64,000 bases of DNA from CADEED01 sp039931065 (GCA_039931065.1 JBDTSP010000008.1:117471-181470); one strand, 5' to 3'; numbered from the stretch's first letter, positions 33,854 to 42,813 are shown. Program-made: numbers and translations. Notes: generated by a model from the letters alone, not told the origin.

Positions 33854-34668
33854 AATATCTGGCGATCCTACTGGCCGGTCTGATGTTGACCGGCTGCGCG
33901 ACACTGCCCTCAGGCAAACCCGACCCCCGCGATCCGTTCGAGCGATTCAACCGCAGCTCGTTCGCTTTCAACGACGCCCTCGATCGCGCAGTCGCAAAGC
34001 CGGTGGCGAAGGCTTACAAGAAAGTGACGCCGCGCATCGTGCGCACCGGCGTCAGCAATGTGCTCAGCAATCTCGACACGGTCGGCACCGTCATCAACGA
34101 TGTGTTGCAGGGAAAAATGCGCCAGGCGGGCCAGGACTCCGGCCGCTTCCTGCTCAACAGCACACTCGGGTTGGGCGGTCTGTTCGATCCTGCGTCCGCG
34201 GCAGGTTTCGAGAACAACGACGAAGACTTCGGACAGACGCTCGGCAAGTGGGGCGTGAAGCCCGGTCCGTATCTCATGTTGCCGATCCTCGGACCCACGA
34301 ACGTGCGCGACGGGCTGGCACGTATTCCAGACCAGTACACCTATCCAGTGACCTACCTGAAAGACACGAAGTCGCAGTACATCATCCGCGGGATCGCGTT
34401 CGTGGATCTACGCGCCGGCCTGCTCGCTCTCGACGCGCAACTCGAGCGCAGCTACGACCGGTACGCGTTCGTGCGTAACGCCTGGATGCAGCGCCGCGAG
34501 TTCATGGTCAGCGACGGCAACGTAGAAGATCAGTCGGCCGGGCTCGAAGAAGGGATGGAAGAAGGGATGGAAGAAGATCCGGCCGCCGATGCGGCACCCG
34601 AGTCCACACCCGCTCCCGAATCGAAAGACGCTCCGCCGCCCGCGCCGGGCACCACTGCCTCTCAATAG
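33850..34668 (+). CDS. mlaA: Outer-membrane lipoprotein MlaA (VacJ)
   Basis: 272 residues. Lipobox LTGC (Cys16). Core VacJ motifs: DPFERFNRSSFAFND, RFLLNSTLGLGGLFDPA, EDFGQTLGKWGV and GPYLMLPILGPTNVRDG. MlaA removes mislocalised phospholipids from the outer leaflet and hands them to MlaC. The C-terminal 40 residues are an acidic, Pro-rich tail that starts with a 12-base tandem repeat (34546-34576). The MlaFEDCB transporter lies 5 kb away on the other strand. Confidence 0.95.
   Translation: MKYLAILLAGLMLTGCATLPSGKPDPRDPFERFNRSSFAFNDALDRAVAKPVAKAYKKVTPRIVRTGVSNVLSNLDTVGTVINDVLQGKMRQAGQDSGRFLLNSTLGLGGLFDPASAAGFENNDEDFGQTLGKWGVKPGPYLMLPILGPTNVRDGLARIPDQYTYPVTYLKDTKSQYIIRGIAFVDLRAGLLALDAQLERSYDRYAFVRNAWMQRREFMVSDGNVEDQSAGLEEGMEEGMEEDPAADAAPESTPAPESKDAPPPAPGTTASQ
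34546..34576 (+). repeat. 12-base tandem repeat inside mlaA
   Basis: GAAGAAGGGATG occurs twice in tandem (34546-34557, 34558-34569) followed by a partial third copy (GAAGAAG). It encodes EEGMEEGMEED. A site prone to length change by slippage. Confidence 0.8.
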
Positions 34669-34680
34669 CCAGGAAATCCG

Positions 34681-35025
34681 ATGACACAGGGGGGCGGACA
34701 ATTGAGCGGGCGCGACGCCAACGGCAAACTGCCGCCGCTGCTGCTGCTGCATCCCGACGACAACATCCTGGTCGCGCGCCGCGACATCTTGCAGGGCGAG
34801 CGCGTCGAGATCGACGGCGAAAGTTTCGTGATGCCCGCGGCGGTCGAACTCGGACACAAGCTGGCGCGCCGCGCGCTTGAACCCGATGCGCGGGTCCTCA
34901 AATATGGCGCTCCCATCGGTTCGATGAAGGTCGGCGTCGCGCGCGGCGAACACGTGCACCTGCACAACCTGCGCAGCAACTACATTCCTTCGACTTCCCG
35001 CGATCTCGGTGCGGACGGACATTGA
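34681..35025 (+). CDS. UxaA-family dehydratase, small (SAF-domain) subunit
   Basis: 114 residues. It corresponds to the N-terminal SAF domain of altronate/galactarate-type dehydratases: LLLHPDDNILVARRDI, ALEPDARVLKYGAPIGSMK, and RGEHVHLHNLRSNY. In many bacteria this domain is fused to the large part; here it is a separate gene overlapping it by one base (TGATG). The split form is known, for example in the Campylobacter fucose locus. Confidence 0.85.
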   Translation: MTQGGGQLSGRDANGKLPPLLLLHPDDNILVARRDILQGERVEIDGESFVMPAAVELGHKLARRALEPDARVLKYGAPIGSMKVGVARGEHVHLHNLRSNYIPSTSRDLGADGH

Positions 35026-36227
35026 TGAACGAAGCGCGCATGAAAGGTTTCCTCCGCAGCGACGGACGCAAGGGCATCCGCAATGTGGTCGCCGTGGCGT
35101 ACCTGGTCGAATGCGCGCATCACGTCTCGCGGCTCATCGTGCAGAAGTCCGGCGCCGACGACGTGCACCTAATCGGCTTCCCCGGCTGTTATCCGAACAA
35201 ATACTCGCTCGAGATGATGGAGCGCCTGTGCACGCACCCAAACGTGGGCGCGGTGCTGCTCGTGTCGCTCGGCTGCGAAGGATTCAACCGCGAGCATCTG
35301 CGCAAGACTATCCAGGCGAGCGGACGCCCCGTCCAGTTGCTGGTCATCCAGCAGTCCGGCGGCACCACGCGCACGCTGAATGCCGGTCTAGACATCGTGC
35401 GCAAGATGCGCGCCGAGCTCGCCCAGCAGACTCCCGTGCCGATGTTGCTCAACGAACTGGTGGTGGGTACGGTCTGCGGCGGCTCCGATGGCACCAGCGG
35501 GATCACCGCGAATCCCGCGGTGGGCCGCTGCTTCGACTGGCTCATCGAGAACGATGCGGCCTGCATCTTCGAGGAGACCGGCGAGTTGATCGGTTGCGAA
35601 CGCATCATGGCCTCGCGCGCCATCACACCGGCACTCGGCGCCGAAATCGAGGCCTGCGTGGAAAAAGCCGCTAACTACTATCGCATCATGGGTTACGGCA
35701 GCTTCGCTCCCGGCAATGCCGAGGGTGGTTTGACCACGCTCGAAGAAAAATCCATGGGCGCCTATTCGAAGTCCGGCTCCTCGCCCATCAGCGGGCTCAT
35801 CAAGCCCGGCGACATCCCGCCGCGCGGCGGGTTGTACCTGCTCGATGTCGTGCCCGACGGCGAACCGCGTTTCGGCTTCCCGAACATCTCGGACAACGCT
35901 GAAATCGTCGAGCTGATCGCCTGCGGCTCGCACCTCATCCTGTTCACCACCGGCCGTGGCTCGGTGGTCGGCTCCGCCATCTCGCCCGTCATCAAGGTCT
36001 GCGCCAACCCTGACACCTATGACCGCATGGCCGACGACATGGACGTCAACGCCGGCCGCATCCTGCACGGCGCCGAGCTCGACGAAGTCGGCCGCGAGAT
36101 CTTCGATCTCGTGCAGAGCGTCGCCGGCGGCGCGTTGTCGAAGTCCGAGGCGCTCGGGCACCAGGAATTCATCCTCACCTACAAGCAGTTCGAACCCATC
36201 GGCCCGGCCTGCCTGCCGGCGGCCTGA
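35025..36227 (+). CDS. UxaA-family sugar-acid dehydratase, large subunit
   Basis: 400 residues. Motifs of the UxaA/GarD C-terminal region: FLRSDGRKGIRNVVAVAYLVECA, GFPGCYPN, LLVSLGCEGFN, GTVCGGSDGTSGITANPA, and a late GSVVGSAISPVIKVCANP. Such enzymes dehydrate sugar acids (altronate, galactarate, fuconate) to 2-keto-3-deoxy acids using Fe2+ or Mn2+. The ATG at 35025 is chosen over a TTG one codon earlier. The downstream hydrolase and lactate dehydrogenase suggest a 6-deoxy sugar acid such as L-fuconate (inference). Confidence 0.85.
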   Translation: MNEARMKGFLRSDGRKGIRNVVAVAYLVECAHHVSRLIVQKSGADDVHLIGFPGCYPNKYSLEMMERLCTHPNVGAVLLVSLGCEGFNREHLRKTIQASGRPVQLLVIQQSGGTTRTLNAGLDIVRKMRAELAQQTPVPMLLNELVVGTVCGGSDGTSGITANPAVGRCFDWLIENDAACIFEETGELIGCERIMASRAITPALGAEIEACVEKAANYYRIMGYGSFAPGNAEGGLTTLEEKSMGAYSKSGSSPISGLIKPGDIPPRGGLYLLDVVPDGEPRFGFPNISDNAEIVELIACGSHLILFTTGRGSVVGSAISPVIKVCANPDTYDRMADDMDVNAGRILHGAELDEVGREIFDLVQSVAGGALSKSEALGHQEFILTYKQFEPIGPACLPAA

Positions 36228-36243
36228 TCGCCCGGAGATTCAT

Positions 36244-37089
36244 TTGAAACTGGTACGTTTTGGTTCCGCGGGCGCGGAGCGCCCTGGCATCGTCGCCGCA
36301 GACGGCAGCATCGCGGATCTGTCGGGTGTCATTCCCGACCTCTCGGGCGCGGCCCTGTCGCCTGAATCGCTGCAGAAAATCGCCACGGCCGACGTCGCCA
36401 AACTACCGCGTGCGCCGGCGGGCGCCCGGCTCGGCGCCTGCGTCGGCGGCGTCGGCAAGTTCATCGCCATCGGCCTCAATTACGCGGATCACGCCGCCGA
36501 AACCGGCTCTGCGATTCCGCGCGAACCGATCGTCTTCATGAAAGCCACAAGCTGCATCGTGGGCCCGTACGACACCGTGCTGAAGCCACGCGGCTCGATC
36601 AAGATGGATTGGGAAGTCGAGCTCGGCGTCGTGATCGGCAGCGTCACCCGTTACGTGAGCGAAGCTACCGCGCCGAAACACATCGCGGGTTATTGCGTCG
36701 TCAACGATCTCTCGGAGCGGCATTTCCAGCTCGAGCGCGGCGGCCAATGGGACAAGGGCAAGGGTTGCGACACCTTCGGCCCGCTCGGACCGTGGCTCGT
36801 CACCTCGGATGAAGTCGGCGATCCGGCCGAACTTTCGATGTGGCTCGACGTCAACGGCACGCGCCGGCAGAACGGCTCCACGCGCACAATGATCTTCAAG
36901 CCTGCGTTCCTGGTGAGCTACCTGAGTCAGTTCATGAGCCTGCATCCCGGCGATGTCATCACGACGGGCACGCCACCCGGCGTCGGCATGGGGATCAAGC
37001 CGGACCCGATCTTCCTGAATGTCGGTGACGTCATGGAACTCGGCATCGAGAAACTGGGCAGCCAGCGGCAGGTCGTCGCCGCCGCCTAG
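36244..37089 (+). CDS. Fumarylacetoacetate hydrolase-family protein, possible 2,4-diketo-3-deoxy-L-fuconate hydrolase
   Basis: 281 residues from a TTG at 36244 with GGAG eight bases upstream. FAH-fold signatures: FIAIGLNYADHAAE, PIVFMKATSCIVGPYD, the metal-ligand segment DWEVELGVVIG, VVNDLSERHFQLERGGQWDKGKG and TGTPPGVGMG. Members cleave C-C bonds of diketo acids. Between a UxaA-type dehydratase and an L-lactate dehydrogenase, hydrolysis of 2,4-diketo-3-deoxy-L-fuconate to pyruvate and L-lactate is the best guess; ureidoglycolate lyase-like annotation is the alternative. Confidence 0.82.
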   Translation: MKLVRFGSAGAERPGIVAADGSIADLSGVIPDLSGAALSPESLQKIATADVAKLPRAPAGARLGACVGGVGKFIAIGLNYADHAAETGSAIPREPIVFMKATSCIVGPYDTVLKPRGSIKMDWEVELGVVIGSVTRYVSEATAPKHIAGYCVVNDLSERHFQLERGGQWDKGKGCDTFGPLGPWLVTSDEVGDPAELSMWLDVNGTRRQNGSTRTMIFKPAFLVSYLSQFMSLHPGDVITTGTPPGVGMGIKPDPIFLNVGDVMELGIEKLGSQRQVVAAA

Positions 37090-37115
37090 GGAGCGGTCAA
37101 AGTCACTGGGACGAC

Positions 37116-38252
37116 ATGGACGTCATCACCAGCATTGCAGACCTGCGCGAGATCGCGCGCCGCCGCGTGCCGCGCGCATTGTTCGACTATGCCGATCGCG
37201 GCGCATACGACGAGCTGACGCTCGAGCGGAATACCCGGGACTTCGAGCGCTTGCAGCTGCGCCAGCGCGTCATGATCGACGTGCCGAAATTGTCCGTGGC
37301 CACGACGGTGCTCGGGGAACACTGGAACATGCCGATCGGCATCGCGCCTACCGGTTTGACCGGGCTGTTTCATCGGGACGGCGAAATCCACGGCGCGCTC
37401 GCCGCTCAGGCGGCCGGAGTTGCCTTTACGCTGAGCACCATGTCGATCTGCTCGATCGAGGATGTGCGCGCCGCAGTTGCGGGCACGTTCTGGTTTCAGC
37501 TCTACCTGATGCGCGATCGCGGCTTCACCGAGGCGTTGATTGCCCGTGCGCGTGAGGCCAGGTGCCCGGTGCTCGTGCTCACGATGGACCTGCCGATCCA
37601 GTCGCTGCGGCGCCGCGACGCGAAGAACGGGCTCGCCGTGCCGCCGCGGTTCACGTTGCGTTCGGCGCTGGAAGCCCTTTCGCACCCGTCCTGGGCGCTG
37701 GGCATGTTGCTCGGCAAACGCCGCACCTTCGGAAACCTGGCGGCCTTTTTCCCGCGCCAGGGCGCGGCGACGCTCGCCGAATGGTCCAACGCGCAACTCG
37801 ATCCGACGATGAACTGGCAGGACGTTGCGTGGGTGCGCGCACGCTGGCCCGGCAAACTCGTCGTGAAGGGGATCCTCGACGCCGCGGATGCCCGCCTCGC
37901 CGTTGAAGCTGGAGTAGATGGGCTCATCGTTTCGAATCATGGCGGCCGCCAGCTCGATGGCGCAATGTCGACGATCGCCGCCCTGCCCCGCGTCGCTGAA
38001 GCCGTCGCCGGCCGCTGCGAGATCCTGCTGGACGGTGGAATCACCAACGGCCAGAACGTGCTGAAAGCGTTGGCATCCGGCGCGCGCGCATGCCTCATCG
38101 GCAAGAGTTTTCTCTATGGCCTCGCCGCGGGCGGCGAAACCGGCGTCGCCCATGCACTGAATCTGCTGCGCCGCGAACTCGAAGTGAGCATGGCGCTCAC
38201 CGGGACGACGGATGTGCGCAAAGTGACCGCGCGGACGCTGATCACTTCGTGA
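37116..38252 (+). CDS. lldD: FMN-dependent L-lactate dehydrogenase
   Basis: 378 residues. Alpha-hydroxyacid oxidase barrel: NMPIGIAPTGLTGLFHRDGE, FWFQLYLMRDR, LVLTMDLPIQSLRRRD, catalytic His/Arg in SNHGGRQLDGA and the FMN phosphate loop LLDGGITNGQNVLKALASGA. It oxidises L-lactate to pyruvate and feeds electrons to the respiratory chain. It follows the FAH gene by 26 bases in the same direction, consistent with clearing lactate made by that cluster. Confidence 0.9.
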   Translation: MDVITSIADLREIARRRVPRALFDYADRGAYDELTLERNTRDFERLQLRQRVMIDVPKLSVATTVLGEHWNMPIGIAPTGLTGLFHRDGEIHGALAAQAAGVAFTLSTMSICSIEDVRAAVAGTFWFQLYLMRDRGFTEALIARAREARCPVLVLTMDLPIQSLRRRDAKNGLAVPPRFTLRSALEALSHPSWALGMLLGKRRTFGNLAAFFPRQGAATLAEWSNAQLDPTMNWQDVAWVRARWPGKLVVKGILDAADARLAVEAGVDGLIVSNHGGRQLDGAMSTIAALPRVAEAVAGRCEILLDGGITNGQNVLKALASGARACLIGKSFLYGLAAGGETGVAHALNLLRRELEVSMALTGTTDVRKVTARTLITS

Positions 38253-38268
38253 CCGCGGACGAATCGTC

Positions 38269-38853
38269 TCAGTCGCCGGGTTTGACCGGCGCGTCCATGC
38301 CCTCGAAAAGATCGCCGCGCGCCGGGATCTTGCCCAACGAACATCCGACCATCGGGATCAGCGTCACGAAAACCTCGCAATGGTCGGTGAGCCTGATCCG
38401 GGTGCCGATGCCAGGGATGACTTCGAGCCTTTGAGTTTGAGTCTTGTCCCAACCAAAGGGCTTCACCTTGCGCGGCTCGCCGGGCGCGCGCTCCGTCGTG
38501 CCAAACGAACGAGCGCGGGTGCCGTCGAGCCCGCCGACTGCGGCGGCAGCGACGGCACCGTCCGTCAGCCAGTCATTGATCGAGGCAGATTCATTCGAGT
38601 CGGCGGGCGCGGGGAGTTCGAGTACGACCGGCGGCGGCAGCGTCGCAGGCGGCTCGAAGCGCAGTGCAGGTGGCGGAGGTGGCGGGGCTCCAGTGTCGAT
38701 TTCGATGAGTGTCGCGTCGCTCTGATTCCACGGAACGGTACGCGGTGACCATTCAAACATGACGAAAACGACATAGACGCCGACATGCGCGAGCAACACC
38801 CCCGCTGCCGTCAGCGTTCGAGCGCCTGGATTTCGCCATCCGGCAATCGGCAT
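38269..38853 (-). CDS. TonB-N-terminus-like membrane-anchored protein
   Basis: 194 residues from the ATG at 38853 (GGGCGGG upstream); a TTG at 38874 is the alternative. One transmembrane helix (about residues 12-32, LTAAGVLLAHVGVYVVFVMF), then the Pro-rich stretch APPPPPPALRFEPPATLPPP, as in TonB and related energy transducers. The C-terminal 90 residues do not show the TonB fold; they end with GIGTRIRLTDHCEVFVTL and VGCSLGKIP, with two cysteines. Follows mlaB by 108 bases. Function unknown. Confidence 0.6.
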   Translation of the reverse strand: MPIAGWRNPGARTLTAAGVLLAHVGVYVVFVMFEWSPRTVPWNQSDATLIEIDTGAPPPPPPALRFEPPATLPPPVVLELPAPADSNESASINDWLTDGAVAAAAVGGLDGTRARSFGTTERAPGEPRKVKPFGWDKTQTQRLEVIPGIGTRIRLTDHCEVFVTLIPMVGCSLGKIPARGDLFEGMDAPVKPGD

Positions 38854-38961
38854 GACCCGCCCACCCTTTCGCAAGCGCAGCCGTGAAGGCGGCTCGCCAA
38901 CGAGAAGACCTGGGACTGCCGCCGAAGTTCAGCGACGCGGGAACGTGGTTAGTTAGGCGGG

Positions 38962-39306
38962 TCAGCCGGCGGCTTTGAGCAGCCCATCGACTTCAGAAAT
39001 ACGCGCGATGGCGACCAGTGAGTCCGGCAGGTTCTCGAGACTGACCGTGCGCGATTTGCGCCGTCCCCAGGCCAGCCAGTCGAGCAACACGGCCAGGCCC
39101 GCGCTGTCCGCGCGGGTAACTCCCTTGCAATCGATGACGATGCTCTGCGCGGCCGATCCTTCGAGCACCATCACGCCGAGCTGGCGCGCATCGCGCGCGG
39201 TCGCAAAAGTGATCTCGCCGGTCACGACCACGCGACCGGCGCCTTGCTCGGAGATGGCGACCGACGCCTTTTGTTTGATCTCGCCTTCGGCCATTGGGTC
39301 GCCCAT
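38962..39306 (-). CDS. mlaB: MlaB STAS-domain protein
   Basis: 114 residues from the ATG at 39306, two bases after the mlaC stop; an ATG at 39294 is also possible. STAS fold with TGEITFATARDARQLG, SIVIDCKGVTRADSAGLAVLLDWL. The conserved SAG in DSAGLAVL is where MlaB contacts MlaF. Stabilises the MlaFEDB complex in the inner membrane. Last clear gene of mlaFEDCB. Confidence 0.9.
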   Translation of the reverse strand: MGDPMAEGEIKQKASVAISEQGAGRVVVTGEITFATARDARQLGVMVLEGSAAQSIVIDCKGVTRADSAGLAVLLDWLAWGRRKSRTVSLENLPDSLVAIARISEVDGLLKAAG

Positions 39307-39308
39307 CT

Positions 39309-39989
39309 TCAGGTCGTTTTTACCTTGGCGGCCTTGGCGCTGTTCGCCTTGGCTTCGAGCCGCGTGATGACGGCGTCGAGACCTTTCTGGTCCACTTCGG
39401 CGCCGTAGTCTTCGCGGTAACTCTTGACGTAGCTGATGCCGTCGATGACCACGTCCCAGGCTTTCCACTGACCGCTGACCTTGCGCAAGCTGTAGTTGAC
39501 CTGGACCTTGGTGCCGTTCGAACGCTTGATCTCGGTGCGCACCGTCGCCCTGTCCGTGGTGTCGTCCACCTTGGTCGGGAACACGCGCAGGCGATCCGCG
39601 GTGAAATCGATCATCGCGTCGCCGTAGGTGTACAGCAGCGAGTTGTAGAACGCGTCGACGAAACGCTTGCGCTGATCCGCGGTCGCCGTGCGCCAGTGTT
39701 TGCCGAGCACGAGCTGCGCCGAATATGGCGTGTCGAAATACGGCAGCAGTGTTTCACCGACGAGCTTGTAGAGGCCGGTCGGATCCTTGCGAAATTCGGC
39801 GCGCCGGGAATCGATTCCGTTCAGCAGGATGTTGGCCGAACTCTCGATGAGCTGTGACGGTCCGCTGGTGTCGACCGAAGTCGGCACGGCTGTGGCCGGC
39901 GCGGCTGCATCGGCGGCCATCGCGGCGCTGCTGGCTAACAAACCTGCGATGAACCCAGCCTGAACAACTCGCTTGAACGTCAACATCAT
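39309..39989 (-). CDS. mlaC: Periplasmic phospholipid carrier MlaC
   Basis: 226 residues. Signal peptide ending AMAADA, then the Tol-Ttg2 fold: LYKLVGETLLPYFDTPYSAQLVLGKHW, FVDAFYNSLLYTYGDAM, and WKAWDVVIDGISYVKSYREDY. It ferries phospholipid between MlaA and MlaFEDB. The ATG overlaps the mlaD stop (ATGA). Confidence 0.95.
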   Translation of the reverse strand: MMLTFKRVVQAGFIAGLLASSAAMAADAAAPATAVPTSVDTSGPSQLIESSANILLNGIDSRRAEFRKDPTGLYKLVGETLLPYFDTPYSAQLVLGKHWRTATADQRKRFVDAFYNSLLYTYGDAMIDFTADRLRVFPTKVDDTTDRATVRTEIKRSNGTKVQVNYSLRKVSGQWKAWDVVIDGISYVKSYREDYGAEVDQKGLDAVITRLEAKANSAKAAKVKTT

Positions 39990-40501
39990 TTCTTCTCCTC
40001 TGCCGCCGGCGCGTCACTCTTCCGCTCGTCGGGGCCCTTGCTCGCCATATTGGCGAAGAACTTGTTTACCAGGGACTCGAGCACGATCGCCGACTGTGTG
40101 AAATCGATTTGACCGCCCTGCTTCAGGAAGGTTTCCGAGCCGCCAGGACCGATGCCGATGTACTTGCCGCCGAGCAATCCTGCGGTCTGGATGCTGGCAT
40201 CGCTGTCCTCGGGAATCTGGCCGTACTGATCTTCTATCCGAAGAACCACCGCGGCCTTGTAGTCCTTTGGATCGAACTTGATGGACTCGACGCGACCGAT
40301 TCGCACGCCCGCCATGGTGACCGGCGAACCGGGCTTCAAGTCGCCGATATTGTCGAACTTGGCGGTGACGCTGTAGCCAGGGTCGCTGCCACCGAGTTTG
40401 AGCGACGTGCCGGGCAGCTGAGTGGTCAGGAATGCCAGCGCCGCGAAGCCCAGCAACACGAACGCGCCGGTGCCGATTTCGAGTGAGCGTGTGTTTTTCA
40501 T
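39986..40501 (-). CDS. mlaD: MCE-domain substrate-binding protein MlaD
   Basis: 171 residues. N-terminal membrane anchor (about residues 8-28), then one MCE domain: YSVTAKFDNIGDLKPGSPVTMAGVRIGRV, QIPEDSDASIQTAGLLGGKYIGI. The C-terminus is charged (GPDERKSDAPAAEEKK). Forms the hexameric ring over MlaE. Six bases after mlaE. Confidence 0.95.
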   Translation of the reverse strand: MKNTRSLEIGTGAFVLLGFAALAFLTTQLPGTSLKLGGSDPGYSVTAKFDNIGDLKPGSPVTMAGVRIGRVESIKFDPKDYKAAVVLRIEDQYGQIPEDSDASIQTAGLLGGKYIGIGPGGSETFLKQGGQIDFTQSAIVLESLVNKFFANMASKGPDERKSDAPAAEEKK

Positions 40502-40507
40502 GATTGA

Positions 40508-41278
40508 TTACGACTTTGTTAGGAACGCTGCGGTCAGCAGGTAGTTGAGCAGCAGCACCATCACCGACGAGGTGACCACGGTGCGCGTGGTGGCGAGACC
40601 CACGCCTTCGGGCGTCGGCTCGCATTGATACCCTTCGTAGACGGCGATCAGGCTGCAGGCGATGCCGAACACCAGGCTTTTCACGATGCCTTCGTTGACG
40701 TCGTGCAGATCGACGGCGTTCTGCGTCTGCGACCAGAATGCGCCGACGTCGACGCCCATCTGCTGCACGCCGATCAGCTGTGCGCCATACAGGCCGATAA
40801 CGCTGAAGGTCGCGGCCAGCAGCGGCATGGCGATGATGCCGCCGATGAAACGCGGCGCGACCACGTAACGAAGGGGATCCACCGCCATCATCTGCATGGC
40901 GGTCAGCTGATCGGTGCTCTTCATGAGCCCGATCTCCGAGGTGAGCGAGGTGCCCGCGCGGCCGGCGAACAACAAGGCGGTCAATACCGGGCCCAGCACC
41001 TTGAGCATGCCAAGCGCCGCCAGTACGCCGAGGGAATCTTCGGAGCCGAATCGCTGCAGGGTGTCGAAGCCGAGCAGGCCCAGCACCATGCCGACGAACA
41101 ACCCCGACAACATCACGATCACGAGCGAGCGGGCGCCGGCGTTGTAGACCTGCTTGACGATGAGGCCCGGTTTGCCGAGCGAAGGAATGATGCGGGCGCA
41201 GACCTGTCCGAAAAACAGTGTCATGGCGCCGAGGCGGCGCAGCCATGCGATCGGCGCCGAATCGATCTGTCCGATCAC
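40508..41278 (-). CDS. mlaE: Lipid ABC transporter permease MlaE
   Basis: 256 residues with about five membrane helices. Family segments GMVLGLLGFDTLQRFG, LVIVMLSGLFVGM, AGTSLTSEIGLMKSTDQLTAMQMMAVDP and FGIACSLIAVYEGYQC. Forms the transmembrane core of the Mla transporter. Its start overlaps the mlaF stop by 4 bases. Confidence 0.95.
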   Translation of the reverse strand: MIGQIDSAPIAWLRRLGAMTLFFGQVCARIIPSLGKPGLIVKQVYNAGARSLVIVMLSGLFVGMVLGLLGFDTLQRFGSEDSLGVLAALGMLKVLGPVLTALLFAGRAGTSLTSEIGLMKSTDQLTAMQMMAVDPLRYVVAPRFIGGIIAMPLLAATFSVIGLYGAQLIGVQQMGVDVGAFWSQTQNAVDLHDVNEGIVKSLVFGIACSLIAVYEGYQCEPTPEGVGLATTRTVVTSSVMVLLLNYLLTAAFLTKS

Positions 41279-42123
41279 GAAGCCGTCTCCAGCAACTGCG
41301 AAAAGTAGTCAGGCGCCGGATAGTGGAAAGGCACCGGCCCATCGGCGAGCCCACCCATGAACTGCTTCACTTCGGCGAGCTCGCTGCGGTGCAATTCCTG
41401 CGGCGTTCCGGAAGCCACGACCTTGCCGCCCGACAACAGGAAGCTGTCATGCGCAATGGTCGAGAGCTCCTGCACGTCGTGCGAGACGACGATGCTGGTG
41501 ATACCCAGCGCCTCGTTCATCTGCTTGATGAGGCGGCAGATCACGCCCATCGAGATCGGGTCGAGACCCACGAAGGGTTCGTCGTAGATGAGGATGTCCG
41601 GGTCCATGACGATGGCACGGGCCAGCGCCACGCGCCGTTGCATGCCGCCCGACAATTCCGCTGGTGTCAACCGCGCGGCGCCGCGCAGGCCCACCGCGTG
41701 CAGCTTGGTGAGCACCAGTTGCCGAATCAGCGATTCGGGTAGTTTGGTGTGCGCACGCACCGGAAAGGCGACGTTTTCGTACACGTCTTCATCCGTCAGC
41801 AATGCGCCGTTCTGGAACAACATTCCCATGCGCTGCCGCAGTGCGAACAACTCTTTGGTCGACATCGTCGACACTTCGCGTCCCCAGACCTTCACGCTGC
41901 CGCGCTCGGCCACCGACTGACCGGTGATGAGCCGCAACAACGTGGTCTTGCCGGTACCCGACGGGCCCATGAACGCCGTGATCCGTCCCTTGCGCGCCGT
42001 GACATTGAGGCCGTCGAAGATCGCGCGTCCGCCCACGGCGTAACGCACATCGCGTACCTCAATAACGGTATCGCCGGCGGGCGCCGGCGATCCAGGGTCC
42101 GTCGTCGAACGCGGGTCGCTCAA
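41275..42123 (-). CDS. mlaF: ABC transporter ATPase MlaF
   Basis: 282 residues from a TTG at 42123; the frame stays open to 42363 but without recognisable sequence or a good start. Walker A FMGPSGTGKTT, Q-loop GMLFQNGALLTDEDVYENV, signature ELSGGMQRRVALARA, Walker B ILIYDEPFVGLDP and H-loop VVSHDV. Powers phospholipid transport by MlaFEDB. First gene of the operon. A GTG further in (VIEVRDV) would be too short. Confidence 0.92.
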   Translation of the reverse strand: MSDPRSTTDPGSPAPAGDTVIEVRDVRYAVGGRAIFDGLNVTARKGRITAFMGPSGTGKTTLLRLITGQSVAERGSVKVWGREVSTMSTKELFALRQRMGMLFQNGALLTDEDVYENVAFPVRAHTKLPESLIRQLVLTKLHAVGLRGAARLTPAELSGGMQRRVALARAIVMDPDILIYDEPFVGLDPISMGVICRLIKQMNEALGITSIVVSHDVQELSTIAHDSFLLSGGKVVASGTPQELHRSELAEVKQFMGGLADGPVPFHYPAPDYFSQLLETAS

Positions 42124-42240
42124 GCGGCCTGGTCCTGCGACCCGGCGCGGTTCGAATTCCTGTTGCCCATGATCATGTTGGTCTTCAGCACCTTCGGTAC
42201 GACGAGCGGAACCCTCTGCGGTTCCTGAAAGGCGGCGAAG

Positions 42241-42340
42241 GATAACAAAAGGTACCGCCAACGGCTTTCTGCGAGGTTGAATCCGTACTAAACTGGTCCC
42301 ACTTAAAACGGGGCTCCAAGAGGCCCTATTTTCATGGAAG
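42241..42340 (+). promoter_or_regulatory. AT-rich leader of the SUF operon
   Basis: The 223 bases between divergent mlaF and the suf regulator include an AT-richer island (about 42275-42310, with TTGAATCC, TACTAAACT and ACTTAAAAC) unlike the flanking DNA. This is where the suf promoter and a site for the Rrf2 regulator would be expected. No exact consensus was identified. Confidence 0.4.
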
Positions 42341-42346
42341 GGCAAG

Positions 42347-42813
42347 ATGCTCCGCATCGGCAAATTGACGGACTACGCGACGGTGATCCTGGCCACCCTG
42401 GCCGGCGATCGGGCGCGCCTGCAGAACGCCGGAGCGCTGGCTGGCCAGACCCACATCGCCGCTCCCACGGTCAGCAAGTTGCTCAAACAACTGCAGCGGG
42501 CCGGCCTGGTCAAATCCACGCGCGGCACGCACGGTGGGTACCAACTGGCGCGTTCCCCCGACGACATCAGCGCGGCGGCCATTCTCGATGCACTCGAAGG
42601 GCCAATTGCCCTCACGGATTGTTCGGTTGGCACGGGTCATTGCTGCCTCGAGCAGAGTTGCCAGGTGGGCCGGACGTGGCAGCGGTTGAACGTGGCGATT
42701 CGCAAGTCGCTGTCGGACATCTCGCTCGCGCAACTCGCGGGTCTCGACTCTCGTTCGACCGCGATGCCGTTCGAACGCGAGCTCCGGCAGTTCACGCGCG
42801 CCAAGGTGGCCCC

